In this document: one piece after another, positions 43,351 to 51,621 of the stretch
Position numbering within the stretch: position 1 is the first letter of the stretch
How the letters are laid out: each line of letters opens with the position of its first letter
Source of the DNA: Bacillota bacterium
Lineage (GTDB): Bacteria; Bacillota; Clostridia; Acetivibrionales; DSM-1351
Assembly (NCBI GenBank): GCA_023400235.1
Contig: JAEXFI010000047.1
Location: 16,894 to 80,893 of the forward strand
DNA: 64,000 bases
Direction of reading: 5' to 3'
Notes under the pieces: generated by a model
Databases searched by the model: none
What the model saw: only the letters and a program-made list of their open reading frames with translations
What the model was told of the DNA's origin: nothing
Program-made: the position numbers and the translations under genes

Positions 43351-45078
43351 TTAGTAGCCCGCACCTTCCATAGCGGAAAGGGCAGCACTGGTATATCGTT
43401 TTAATAAGCCCTTTCTGAAAATTTCAGGCTGAGTCTCTTTTTTACTTTTCCTCTCGGCAAAAATTCTCTGTACTTCCTCAAAAGCGGCTTCTTTCCGGTT
43501 GATGCCCACCACATTCAGACTCCGCTGCTCTATATCATATTCAATGATATCTCCCGTTTCTATAAGACTTAAGGGGCCTCCTGCCGCCGCCTCCGGCGAA
43601 ACATGCCCGATTGCCGCTCCCCGTGTGGCGCCTGAAAACCTTCCGTCAGTTACAAGTGACACTGTGCCATTCAACCTCTTATCACAGACAATGGCCTCTG
43701 TGGTCATCAGCATTTCCGGCATTCCGCTGCCTCTGGGCCCCTCATAGCGGATTACAATAATCTCACCGGGGTTTATTTCATTATTAACAACTGCATTGTA
43801 GGCAGCCTCTTCACAATCATAGACTCTGGCGAGCCCTTTATGCCTGCGCATTTCCTTGGTACAAGCCGAATATTTTATTATTGACCCTTCAGGAGCAAGG
43901 TTTCCCTTTAAAACGGCAATTGATCCTTTTTCGCTGGCCATATTTATGGGTTTTATAACATCCTCCCTTTTTAATCCGTAGTTTGACAAATAGCCAATAT
44001 TCCTGTCAAAAAAATTATCCCTCTGCATTTCTTCAAGGTTTTCTCCCAGAGTCTTTCCCGTCACAGTCATTACATCCAGGTCCAGATAATCCTTTAATGC
44101 CAACTGTACCATTGGCACTCCGCCTGCGAACCAGAAGGCTTCCGTAAGCTGCTCACCTCCCGGATAGATATTCCCGATATGAGGAATCTTATGGTTTACT
44201 TCATCAAAAATATCCGGGGTTAGTTCAATATCAAGCTCCCTGGCTATGGAAGGCAGATGCAGTGTTGCATTGGTAGAGCCGCCAATTGCACTATGTACGA
44301 CGATGGCATTGACAAAGGCCGCTTTCGTCATAATTTTGCCTGGTGTTATACCCTTCGAAGCCAGTTCCACAACTTTTACACCTGCATTTCGGGCATACGC
44401 CTGGATATCCCTCATCGTTGCAGGGACCAGTGCACTTCCCGGCAGAGCCATCCCCAAAGCCTCAGCCATACACTGCATAGTGCTTGCGGTGCCCAGAAAG
44501 GCACATGCTCCAACGGAAGGTGAGCCGGTCAATTTATAGTCTCGGATTTCCTGCTCACTGATTTCACCCTTTCTCTTTTGACGAAGAGAAATATCACCTG
44601 CAAGCAAGGAAGTTGTCATACCAGGACCGGGTCTCATACTTCCCCCTGGCAGAAAAACCGTTGGTATATCGAGTCTTGCAGCAGCTTTAAGATGAGCCGG
44701 AATAGATTTGTCACAGGAGGAAGACAAAATCATTCCATCCCAGGGAACCATGCTTCCGTGTATTTCCACCATATCACATATGGCTTCCCTGGATGCCAGA
44801 ACAAAATTCATGCCCTTATGTCCCTGTGCACACCCATCACAAATATCTGTTGTGTGAAACCTTGCCGGACATCCACCCGCCTTATAGACTCCAATTCTCG
44901 CCTGCTCTGTCAGCTGAAGCAAATGAACGCTCCCCGGATGGCTGTCACCATATGCATCCTCTATTAAAATCTGAAGCTTGCCGATGTCCTCCTCGTCCCA
45001 GCCGGAGCCCAGCTGCAAAGAGTCTAATTGTGCCCAGTTCAAGCGCTCGGCTGCACTTTTTTGCTTGAAATCATCCAT
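43351..45078 (-). CDS. IlvD/Edd-family dehydratase, probable sugar-acid (aldonate) dehydratase
   Basis: A 575-residue iron-sulfur dehydratase. Cluster ligands are in TDICDGCAQGH, SSSCDKSIPAHLKAA and SVGACAFLGTASTM. The C-terminal swivel domain shows GMPEMLMTTEAI and VTDGRFSGATRGAAIGHVSPEAA. The family includes dihydroxyacid, gluconate and xylonate dehydratases. Placement with a keto-deoxy-acid aldolase, GntR regulator and oligosaccharide genes suggests a xylonate- or arabinonate-type substrate. Branched-chain biosynthesis is unlikely because no ilv genes are present. GGAG precedes the ATG. Confidence 0.85.
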   Translation of the reverse strand: MDDFKQKSAAERLNWAQLDSLQLGSGWDEEDIGKLQILIEDAYGDSHPGSVHLLQLTEQARIGVYKAGGCPARFHTTDICDGCAQGHKGMNFVLASREAICDMVEIHGSMVPWDGMILSSSCDKSIPAHLKAAARLDIPTVFLPGGSMRPGPGMTTSLLAGDISLRQKRKGEISEQEIRDYKLTGSPSVGACAFLGTASTMQCMAEALGMALPGSALVPATMRDIQAYARNAGVKVVELASKGITPGKIMTKAAFVNAIVVHSAIGGSTNATLHLPSIARELDIELTPDIFDEVNHKIPHIGNIYPGGEQLTEAFWFAGGVPMVQLALKDYLDLDVMTVTGKTLGENLEEMQRDNFFDRNIGYLSNYGLKREDVIKPINMASEKGSIAVLKGNLAPEGSIIKYSACTKEMRRHKGLARVYDCEEAAYNAVVNNEINPGEIIVIRYEGPRGSGMPEMLMTTEAIVCDKRLNGTVSLVTDGRFSGATRGAAIGHVSPEAAAGGPLSLIETGDIIEYDIEQRSLNVVGINRKEAAFEEVQRIFAERKSKKETQPEIFRKGLLKRYTSAALSAMEGAGY

Positions 45079-45095
45079 ATAAATACTCCTGTTAC

Positions 45096-45791
45096 CTATT
45101 TATTTAAGTTTGTTTGGAAAGAATTGTACAAGTCCTGCATATGTTCATCCATTATCCGCTTTGCCTCCCTGGAGTTCCTGCTTTTTACAGCTTCAAGCAA
45201 CAATTGGTGATAATAGATACCCGCACTGTTTCCTCTTTTTGAGACAATTTGAGTGAACGCCCGGTTCAAAACATCATTAAATATATGAAAAGTTTGAATA
45301 ATAAGAGAATTCTTAGTCATATTTGCAAGCAGCAAATGAAAATTCAAATCCATTTTTGAGAACATTTGCAGGTCATCCTTTACCTGTTCCATCAGCAGGT
45401 AAGCCTCCTCCAGCTTTGCTAACTCTTCCTCTGAAGCCTTCTGCGTTGCAAGCTCTGCGACATTTCCTTCAAGAACCTTCCGGTACTCCAAAAGCTCCAT
45501 TAAAGGGTTTTCATTGAGATAAGCCATCGGAATAAGCGGATTCATGTTAATTCCCGGAACTGCTTCTTTTATAAAAGAGCCCTCACCCAGCCTGGTTTCT
45601 ATCAAACCTAACGCCATAAGCTTTTGCAGTGCCTGACGAACGGTTATGCGGCTTACTCCAAAGGATACGGCCAAATCATTTTCAGAGGGGATTTTCTCAC
45701 CGCTCCTCCACTCATTGTTAAATATCTGCTCTTTAAGCTGTTCAAAGACTTGTTCCCCTATACTTTGATGCACTACCTTTTTTATTGGCAT
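45096..45791 (-). CDS. GntR-family (FadR-type) transcriptional regulator
   Basis: A 231-residue regulator. The winged HTH spans residues 10-75 (GEQVFEQLKEQIFNNEWRSGEKIPSENDLAVSFGVSRITVRQALQKLMALGLIETRLGEGSFI). The all-helical FCD ligand domain carries metal-site histidines (MDLNFHLLL, YYHQLLLEA, DEHMQDL). FadR/FCD members often sense sugar acids or keto-acids. It is the first gene of the dehydratase-aldolase unit, 17 bp before it. A 15-bp palindrome lies 61 bp upstream of its start. Confidence 0.9.
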   Translation of the reverse strand: MPIKKVVHQSIGEQVFEQLKEQIFNNEWRSGEKIPSENDLAVSFGVSRITVRQALQKLMALGLIETRLGEGSFIKEAVPGINMNPLIPMAYLNENPLMELLEYRKVLEGNVAELATQKASEEELAKLEEAYLLMEQVKDDLQMFSKMDLNFHLLLANMTKNSLIIQTFHIFNDVLNRAFTQIVSKRGNSAGIYYHQLLLEAVKSRNSREAKRIMDEHMQDLYNSFQTNLNK

Positions 45792-45851
45792 ATCAGATAA
45801 TACCTTTCAGTTTCATATGTACCATACAAAAGCACGAGTTGTATGTTGTCT

Positions 45852-45866
45852 ACCTGTATTACAGGT
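45852..45866. promoter_or_regulatory. Candidate GntR operator
   Basis: ACCTGTA-T-TACAGGT is a perfect 15-bp palindrome 61-75 bp before the GntR start, next to a minus-strand TATAAC box. The TGTA/TACA core with odd spacing is compatible with a FadR-type site. Confidence 0.5.
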
Positions 45867-46052
45867 TATACTGTTATAATACCTTCCACGGATTGCAATG
45901 TCAATAATAAACCTCAAAGAAGCAGTGACCTTACCCTGATTTATAGGCACCCGGAATAGCGTCGAAATTGATTGGTGATAGTTTTTTATCTGCTATACTC
46001 ATTCATTTAATGATATAATTAAATTAATTTTATGACGATGGAGTGAAATTAT

Positions 46053-46460
46053 ATGTGGAAAGAACTGATACTGAATTGTACATATGGCACTAATGTCAAA
46101 TTTAATCCACCTGCAACAGAAAAAGATATATTAGAAGTTGAAGCTAAGCTTAATATAAGCTTGCCGAAACAAATAAAATCTCTTCTATCAGAATTTAACG
46201 GAGATAATCAATTTATACTTTCAACCAAACAGATTATTGAAGATAATATAAATAACAGAGAAATCAAGGAGTATATGCCCTTAGATTGTCTTCTATTTAT
46301 AGCAAGCAATGGATGTGGGGATTACTTTGGATATCCTGTAACAGGAGCTGGAATAAAGGATAGTGAAATATTCATGTGGGATCACGAGTACGATAATCGC
46401 GTTTTTAAATGTAATGGCTTAAAACAAGCAATTGAAAAATATTATAATGATGTGTTGTAA
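46053..46460 (+). CDS. SMI1/KNR4 (SUKH) family protein
   Basis: A 135-residue SUKH-fold protein: ATEKDILEVEAKLNISLPKQIKSLLSEFNGD, LLFIASNGCGDYFGYPVT and FMWDHEYDNRVFKCNGLKQAIEKYY. SUKH proteins are frequent immunity partners of polymorphic toxins, but no toxin gene is adjacent, so it may be an orphan or a remnant of a larger module. GGAG precedes the ATG. Base composition is more AT-rich than the preceding sugar locus, in keeping with an accessory region. Confidence 0.85.
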   Translation: MWKELILNCTYGTNVKFNPPATEKDILEVEAKLNISLPKQIKSLLSEFNGDNQFILSTKQIIEDNINNREIKEYMPLDCLLFIASNGCGDYFGYPVTGAGIKDSEIFMWDHEYDNRVFKCNGLKQAIEKYYNDVL

Positions 46461-46473
46461 TGGTATCAAGGAT

Positions 46474-46728
46474 TTTTTTGAAATTATTATTACTGCAGGT
46501 GATGTTGGTGTTGCAAAGCCTGATATAAAGATTTTTGAAATAGCTTCTGAGACAGCAAAGGAATGCCCTGAAAATTGCTGCTATATTGGTGATGATTATA
46601 AAACAGATATACTGCCTTGCGGACAAATTGGCATTACAGGCATATGGTTAAACAGGGAAAAAGAAAAACATGATATTTCAAACATAAAAATGGTGTATGG
46701 TTTAGCTGATTTAGAAAAGTATTTGTAA
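46474..46728 (+). pseudogene. 3' remnant of a HAD-family hydrolase gene
   Basis: About 85 codons match the C-terminal half of a HAD hydrolase. AKPDIKIFEIASETAKECPENCCYIGDD contains motif 3 lysine and motif 4 aspartates, followed by IWLNRE. The N-terminal half with the nucleophile DxD is absent. The frame can be read from an ATG at 46432 inside the SUKH gene, but those first residues do not look like the family. A deletion joining the SUKH gene to the HAD tail is likely. Confidence 0.7.
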
Positions 46729-46808
46729 TTTTCAAACGAATAGTTCCTATGTAAAAGCTCTTAACAGTTTTTGAATCAGACATAATAGAGTATAAAGGAA
46801 GTGGTTCT

Positions 46809-47093
46809 TTGACTACTAAAGCTGATATAATGACATTTATGCATTTTATTGATTTTTATTGGGATGGGTTAAATGGTGGAGGTACTTTTACTCTTGAAGA
46901 GCTTGTAGAATGGGTTAAAAAAAATGAGGACAGCAAATATTATGAAAAGCTGCTCAGGGAAAGTGCACTTTTATGGGATGTTCTGGCTAAGGAAGACTGG
47001 GAAATTAAGAACAGTATCCTTGATTTTGTATTTAAGAATAGAGGCAGAAACAGCATAAAAAGGATTATCGATTGCATTCTTAAAAATCCATAA
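46809..47093 (+). CDS. Hypothetical small protein
   Basis: A 94-residue acidic protein (MTTKADIMTFMHFIDFYWDGLNGGG) that I do not recognise. It is mostly helical, tryptophan- and lysine-rich, with no cysteine motif or membrane segment. The start is a TTG at 46809 with AAGGAAGTGG upstream. An ATG at 46830 is the alternative. It lies between the HAD remnant and a toxin-antitoxin pair in an AT-rich accessory stretch. Confidence 0.55.
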   Translation: MTTKADIMTFMHFIDFYWDGLNGGGTFTLEELVEWVKKNEDSKYYEKLLRESALLWDVLAKEDWEIKNSILDFVFKNRGRNSIKRIIDCILKNP

Positions 47094-47180
47094 TAGGGGT
47101 TTTAAATGAGGTTTTATCTCCTACTTTTCTAACCTCTGCTAATACTCATAATTTAATATGGCAAAACTCTTATAACTAAG

Positions 47181-47429
47181 CTATTTATAGATATCTCCTC
47201 TGGATTTAATGTCAAAAACAAATATTTCCATGCTCGCATCATCCTTAATAAATGATGCCCTTATATCCCCAATTCTAAGCCTGAAATACGGAGAATTGTC
47301 ACACCCCTGCATACGCTTGACATCTCCATTTGGAAGGCCTTCTAATGCACTGAATATTCTATCTATTGCAGGCCTATCATACTTTATAATTGTTTTAACA
47401 ACTGCTTTTGAATATGTTACCTTATGCAT
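47181..47429 (-). CDS. RelE/ParE-family toxin
   Basis: An 82-residue ribonuclease- or gyrase-type toxin fold: HKVTYSKAVVKTIIKYD, the IDRIFSALEGLPNGDVKRMQG helix pair and the beta-sheet FRLRIGDIRASFIKDDASMEIFVFDIKSRGDIYK. It overlaps the antitoxin gene by 8 nt, the normal antitoxin-first order. Whether it cleaves mRNA or targets gyrase cannot be told from sequence. Confidence 0.88.
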   Translation of the reverse strand: MHKVTYSKAVVKTIIKYDRPAIDRIFSALEGLPNGDVKRMQGCDNSPYFRLRIGDIRASFIKDDASMEIFVFDIKSRGDIYK

Positions 47430-47751
47430 TATAATCTGTTTCGCTTTCTTCTACCTTCTCAATATCCTCAGCAGTAAATCGCTTTTCTTTTTTCGCTTGT
47501 ATTAAAATATTCATATGCTGCCGCGACTCTTCATCTGAAACATATTCTACAAGAGAACTATCCAAAGCATCGCTAACCCTTTTCCATTCAAGGTATTGTA
47601 AAAACTGGTTATACTTTTCTATACTTATGATTGCAGCTTCAAGCTTATTATTTCTTATTATTATAATGTCTTCCTTCTTTGCTTTATCAATTGTTTTAGC
47701 AACATTTTGCTGTAACTCCGACGTTGAAATAAACCTATCCTGTATAAGCAT
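47422..47751 (-). CDS. Phd/YefM-family antitoxin
   Basis: A 109-residue antitoxin. The N-terminal Phd/YefM DNA-binding domain (STSELQQNVAKTIDKAKKEDIIIIRNNKLEAAIISIEKYNQFLQ) is followed by a disordered, charged C-terminus (EKRFTAEDIEKVEESETDYNA) that would wrap the toxin. AAGGAG precedes the ATG. It probably represses its own promoter with the toxin. Confidence 0.88.
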   Translation of the reverse strand: MLIQDRFISTSELQQNVAKTIDKAKKEDIIIIRNNKLEAAIISIEKYNQFLQYLEWKRVSDALDSSLVEYVSDEESRQHMNILIQAKKEKRFTAEDIEKVEESETDYNA

Positions 47752-47810
47752 AATTATTCTCCTTAAAGTTTCCTATATTCATATTATATGCTTATATAAA
47801 ATACTATTCA

Positions 47811-47953
47811 CTATTTATCATATAATTCTATATTGTATTTTATATATCCGATCTTTAATTTTAAAAGAGTTACAACTCCTCGGCTATCTTCTTCATTACA
47901 CATTGTCACGCCAAATTCTTTTTTCCTTCGCTCATTGAATTTATTCTTGCCAT
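47811..47953 (-). pseudogene. Small gene with a frameshift at an A-run, possibly programmed
   Basis: A strong AGGAGG site precedes ATG 47953, but frame 0 ends after 15 codons (MARINSMSEGKKNLA). At codons 10-12 the sequence reads GGA AAA AAG, which contains the slippery heptamer A AAA AAG. A -1 shift there opens a further frame (EFGVTMCNEEDSRGVVTLLK and on) to a stop at 47811, giving about 47 residues. The extended protein looks more protein-like than the 15-mer. Either one A was lost or frameshifting is used. A hairpin CTATGATA/TATCATAG overlaps the ribosome binding site. Function unknown. Confidence 0.45.
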
Positions 47954-48029
47954 AAAAAAGCCTCCTATGATATTTTGAGTTTATCATAGAAAGCTTATCT
48001 TACGGATTTCATTTTACAGTCTCAGATTA

Positions 48030-49079
48030 TTACTTAATGGCAATTGTTACTGCAGCTTTTTCAGAATCAAATGCATCGGTCCAGTTTTTTGCAGCTTGTA
48101 AAGTCAGAGTTGAAGCATCCTCGCTGATATTGGTTCCGCCAACACATATGAACACTGCCCCCTGCTTGTTGAAATAATCTGCCTGGGCATAAAGACTTAC
48201 TCTATTCCCCAAATCATCATACCCTATCAAATCTACTGCATTTCCTATTTCTCCATATCCCCTTCCCTCATTAGCTTCATATGAGGATACATATAATACT
48301 TTCTCATATTTATTGGAAACGAACTTTTCAAAGTATAAGCTTCCATTATCATATTTTAAAACATTATTAAGCCTAACTACTTTTGTATCTTTCGAAATTT
48401 CGTCACCACTGGCCGCAAAGTTAAATTCCCACTTACCACGGATTCCTTCACTTTTTTCCCCGCTGCCCCTAGGTTTATTAATCTCAGATATTGCAATCTT
48501 AAAATCGTGTTCCTTCTCCCAATCAATATGGCCAATATAATATTCAGTAATGTAGTTAACAGTATAGTCATCTATATCCGTTCCTGTACCACTTAGGCCA
48601 GCAATTGGTATTTCTTTACCATCCATATAGATTTTTATCGAACTATTTTCAGGATTATTAATGCTGACTTGATTAAAGTCATAGCCAGGTCTGATTCTAT
48701 TACCGGATTCATCTCTTTTCATCTTTTGCCCGTCCAAAATATTCATTGAGAGAATCAATTTCTCTTCAGCTACAATTACGTCATTTAATGTTACAGTAAT
48801 TCCATTCTCACTCACAGAACTTCCAATTATAGTAGTATAATTTTCCACAGTCGCATTCATTCCTAAAATACTGGCAATAGACTGATATGCATAGGCAAAC
48901 ACTGTCTTACCTGTTCCTGTCATAAATACTATAGTCAATGCTATTACTGCTGCAGCTGCTGCAATACCCTTCACGGAGCTATTAATCCAACTGTAATTAT
49001 TATTTTTAATTGAAACCAAACTTTTATTAAAATGCATATTTTTCATTCCGCTATCCAAAGCCTTTTTAATATCATTCAT
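48030..49079 (-). CDS. DUF4179 domain protein, partner of ECF sigma factor (second pair)
   Basis: A 349-residue protein with a cytoplasmic N-terminus of about 35 residues, one membrane segment near 37-55 (GIAAAAAVIALTIVFMTG) and an extracellular DUF4179-like domain (VFAYAYQSIASILGMNATVENYTT). It begins 1 nt after the sigma stop with GGAGGAGG, so the two are coupled. It probably holds the sigma factor at the membrane. The signal is unknown. Confidence 0.85.
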   Translation of the reverse strand: MNDIKKALDSGMKNMHFNKSLVSIKNNNYSWINSSVKGIAAAAAVIALTIVFMTGTGKTVFAYAYQSIASILGMNATVENYTTIIGSSVSENGITVTLNDVIVAEEKLILSMNILDGQKMKRDESGNRIRPGYDFNQVSINNPENSSIKIYMDGKEIPIAGLSGTGTDIDDYTVNYITEYYIGHIDWEKEHDFKIAISEINKPRGSGEKSEGIRGKWEFNFAASGDEISKDTKVVRLNNVLKYDNGSLYFEKFVSNKYEKVLYVSSYEANEGRGYGEIGNAVDLIGYDDLGNRVSLYAQADYFNKQGAVFICVGGTNISEDASTLTLQAAKNWTDAFDSEKAAVTIAIK

Positions 49080-49080
49080 A

Positions 49081-49608
49081 CTATCCTTCCTCCTCCAAGT
49101 TCAATTTCAGCTGCCCTCTTGCTCTGAACAGTCTGACCTTCACAGCTGATTCCTTTAGTTTTAAGACCTCTGAGATTTCAGATACTGACAGCTCCTGATA
49201 ATAATATAGCAATATTACTTCTTTGTACTTTGGTGGCAATTTGCTTATCTTATCAAAGACTTCCTGCCTGTCCAGGACTCCATCATAATCCACATCATAT
49301 GCCATTTCAGGAACATCATCATAGTTCTGCCTTTTACACCACCAGCTTTTTAACTGATTCTTGCATAGGTTGATGGCAATCTGCATAATCCATGTTTTTT
49401 CAGAGGATGCTTTTCTAAACTTACCATAATGCATCATAACCCTTTCAAATGTTTTCTGCGTAACATCCTCCGCCATGTGATAATCTTTCAGATAGATATA
49501 GCACATTCTCAATACACTGTCTGCGTATTTGCCCATCAATTCACTGACATAATCATTTGTATGTTCTTTTATTGTACTGTCAATAATCGGTACCGAAATA
49601 TTATCCAT
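49081..49608 (-). CDS. ECF-type RNA polymerase sigma factor (second pair)
   Basis: A 175-residue ECF sigma factor. Region 2 has VLRMCYIYLKDYHMAEDVTQKTFERVM. Region 4 has KLPPKYKEVILLYYYQELSVSEISEVLKLKESAVKVRLFRARGQLK, matching SigV/SigX-like members. GGAGG precedes the ATG. It differs clearly from the sigma factor at 1.7 kb, so this is not a recent duplication. Confidence 0.92.
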   Translation of the reverse strand: MDNISVPIIDSTIKEHTNDYVSELMGKYADSVLRMCYIYLKDYHMAEDVTQKTFERVMMHYGKFRKASSEKTWIMQIAINLCKNQLKSWWCKRQNYDDVPEMAYDVDYDGVLDRQEVFDKISKLPPKYKEVILLYYYQELSVSEISEVLKLKESAVKVRLFRARGQLKLNLEEEG

Positions 49609-49734
49609 ACTGACCTCCTTCTACATATTAGACCACCACATAAGAGAAAAGGTTACAAATTTACTGTTGATCCTCAAAGAATAGTTAAACAGCACATATT
49701 CATAAAGTCAATTACAGTTGAAACCTTTGCCTTC

Positions 49735-49770
49735 AACTCAGTCAACTGGTATCCCTGGGGAACTGAGGCC
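49735..49770 (+). pseudogene. Decayed 5' fragment of a yyaL-type gene (fragment A)
   Basis: 25 of 28 bases at 49741-49768 match the sequence at 51026-51053, including a 22-base identical run, in the frame coding VNWYPWGTEA. Nothing recognisable of the gene precedes or follows it. It is a relic of a third copy of the 5' end of the yyaL-type gene, 1.3 kb before fragment B. Confidence 0.65.
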
Positions 49771-49892
49771 TCTGGGGTAAGCTAAACATAACAACTAAGT
49801 AAGAAAATTTATATTTTCTTCGTTTTGTCTATTGACTCTGCCGTTGGGGAAGCGTGTAAACTGTTATTATAACAAAGTTGAGGAGGTTCCCC

Positions 49893-50762
49893 ATGAATGA
49901 GCTTATAAAAATCAAGGATATGTCCAGCAAGTACGACATATCTGCCCGAACCCTGCGTTACTATGAAGATATGGGACTTATAACAAGCACCAGAAGCGAC
50001 GATTATGCATACAGGCTGTATGATGATACCACGGTGCAGAGGCTTGAGCAAATCCTGATTCTACGCAAGCTAAACATCAGCATCAAGGATATCCAACGAA
50101 TTTTCAATACATCCGGCTCGGAAGTCGTTTTAGATGTTCTCGGAAAAAAGGTGGTTGCTATTGACGAAGAAGTATCTCTTTTGCACGAACTTAAAGAGAT
50201 TGTTCTGGATTTTATCCATCAAATCGAGCAAGCGGATTTTGGAAAAAAATCCGATGTCAAGCGGCTCTATGAGAGAGCGAAAGAGATTGAAACCCAGATT
50301 GTTAATGTGGATTATAATGGAAATACAGCGAATGTAAATCGGCTACTTGATGTAGCGGAGAAGTTAGCGATGACACCGGAAATAATCCAAAAACATACGT
50401 ATTGCTACTTGATATTTAACTTAAAAGATAAGAACAGCGTAATTGAAGCCTGTGAATTGTATTGTGAAGCGTTCGGCGCGGAAAAAACATCAGAAGACAC
50501 GTCTGCAAGTGGTTGGATTACTGATTGGGTTGGCATAAGCATAAAGTTGTTTAATTTTGAAATATTCATGCAGTCGGTCGATATGCCTAATACCAGAGGT
50601 GGTTGTTGTATCAATTTTGGGACAGAACAGGATTTGCGAAAAGCATATGATTTATTGTCAAAGGAAGCGAAAATGTGCGAGCTTCATACGGATGCGCATT
50701 GGACACCTTTATCTGCGAACATTACCGATAAATTTGATGTTCAGTGGTTCTTTTGTGTTTAG
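49893..50762 (+). CDS. MerR-family regulator with C-terminal VOC/PhnB-like domain
   Basis: A 289-residue protein. Residues 1-70 are a MerR winged HTH (IKIKDMSSKYDISARTLRYYEDMGLI, RLEQILILRKLNISIKDIQRIF), followed by a dimerisation coiled coil. The last 120 residues form a glyoxalase/PhnB-like ligand domain (YCYLIFNLKDKNSVIEACELYCEAFGAEK, ending ITDKFDVQWFFCV). The ATG at 49893 follows GAGGAGG. It lies between fragments A and B of the yyaL-type gene and may be cargo of an earlier, lost insertion. Its target genes are unknown. Confidence 0.85.
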   Translation: MNELIKIKDMSSKYDISARTLRYYEDMGLITSTRSDDYAYRLYDDTTVQRLEQILILRKLNISIKDIQRIFNTSGSEVVLDVLGKKVVAIDEEVSLLHELKEIVLDFIHQIEQADFGKKSDVKRLYERAKEIETQIVNVDYNGNTANVNRLLDVAEKLAMTPEIIQKHTYCYLIFNLKDKNSVIEACELYCEAFGAEKTSEDTSASGWITDWVGISIKLFNFEIFMQSVDMPNTRGGCCINFGTEQDLRKAYDLLSKEAKMCELHTDAHWTPLSANITDKFDVQWFFCV

Positions 50763-50947
50763 TATTTTAAAATTTTTGGACAAGTAGATATTCGCATTAT
50801 AAACATTTTCTTCATGAACATAACCCTATTGTTTGTTTGTAATTATGTCTATCATCTACATATTGAAATGGGATGCCAAAAATGTGGTATCCTTTTTTGT
50901 TTTCTGCAAATAATACACTTATCACAAAACGAAAGGAGTTGATGCCC

Positions 50948-51136
50948 ATGCCAAGCTCAGAGAGAGTGCCCAATAGACTGATTAGTGAGAAATCACCTTA
51001 TCTTTTACAACACGCCCACAACCCCGTTGACTGGTATCCCTGGGGAACTGAAGCTTTTGAAAAAGCAACACAGGAGGACAAGCCCATATTCCTGTCCATC
51101 GGCTATTCCACCTGTCACTGGTGCCATCTACGATAA
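50948..51136 (+). pseudogene. Displaced 5' end of the yyaL-type gene (fragment B), cut at attL
   Basis: Sixty codons of a DUF255/YyaL (spermatogenesis-associated protein 20-like) protein, from MPSSERVPNRLISEKSPYLL to STCHWCH, followed by element sequence that adds L-R and a stop. AAAGGAG lies 9 nt before the ATG at 50948. Joining base 51127 to 58142 restores the reading frame without a gap (CHWCH-VMERESFEDP). The codon use resembles the 3' part, so this is most likely the native 5' end. Confidence 0.9.
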
Positions 51137-51150
51137 AAGCTGCAATTTCC
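51113..51150. other. attL: left junction of the serine-recombinase element
   Basis: The 15-bp core TGTCACTGGTGCCAT (51113-51127) is shared with the right junction. Left of it is the host gene arm. Right of it (51128-51150) is an element arm that is an imperfect inverted repeat of the arm at 58103-58126. The predicted crossover dinucleotide is TG at 51119-51120, flanked by CAC and GTG. Confidence 0.8.
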
Positions 51151-51293
51151 CCTGATCCTTATTCCCCAATGTCTATAGAACAATTTTCTACAGCTCACTT
51201 TTGAACCTTAAATACTAATACTATATAAAAACTATTAATATATTATATAATAAACTAATAGATACATATAAGTAAAAATGGGGCGAATGCAGA

Positions 51294-51539
51294 ATGATAA
51301 GATTTGATGATAATTATTCAGATGCAGGATTAATATCTTTGGGTTTAGTGTTGGAGGATTTATTCATACTACAAGAATTATTATCTGATGCAGAGTTTAC
51401 TCGTATAGACAGTATTCAGGATGATGGTATTCGGGTCAAAATGGTTGTAGAGATACTGAACAGCAGGAAAGCATTGCCGCCAAGATATAAAGCTTTAACA
51501 GCCAATTGGACAGGTTATCAGGGTATACATAAGGCTTGA
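51294..51539 (+). CDS. Hypothetical small protein of the element
   Basis: An 81-residue acidic protein (MIRFDDNYSDAGLISLGLVLEDLFILQELLSDAEF) with no recognised domain. It is the first ORF inside the left end. The ribosome binding site is weak (GGGGCG), so the start is tentative. Confidence 0.5.
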   Translation: MIRFDDNYSDAGLISLGLVLEDLFILQELLSDAEFTRIDSIQDDGIRVKMVVEILNSRKALPPRYKALTANWTGYQGIHKA

Positions 51540-51621
51540 TTAAGTAATATCCTTTCCATTTAATCCTTATATGTGGTAAAATTTGTATCAAAAGACCATT
51601 TAACTTTTTAGGAGGGATGTT

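Noticed and set aside
43351..45078. IlvD assignment for branched-chain amino acid biosynthesis
   Set aside because: No ilv or leu genes are near. The operon partners are an aldolase and a sugar regulator, so a sugar-acid dehydratase is preferred.
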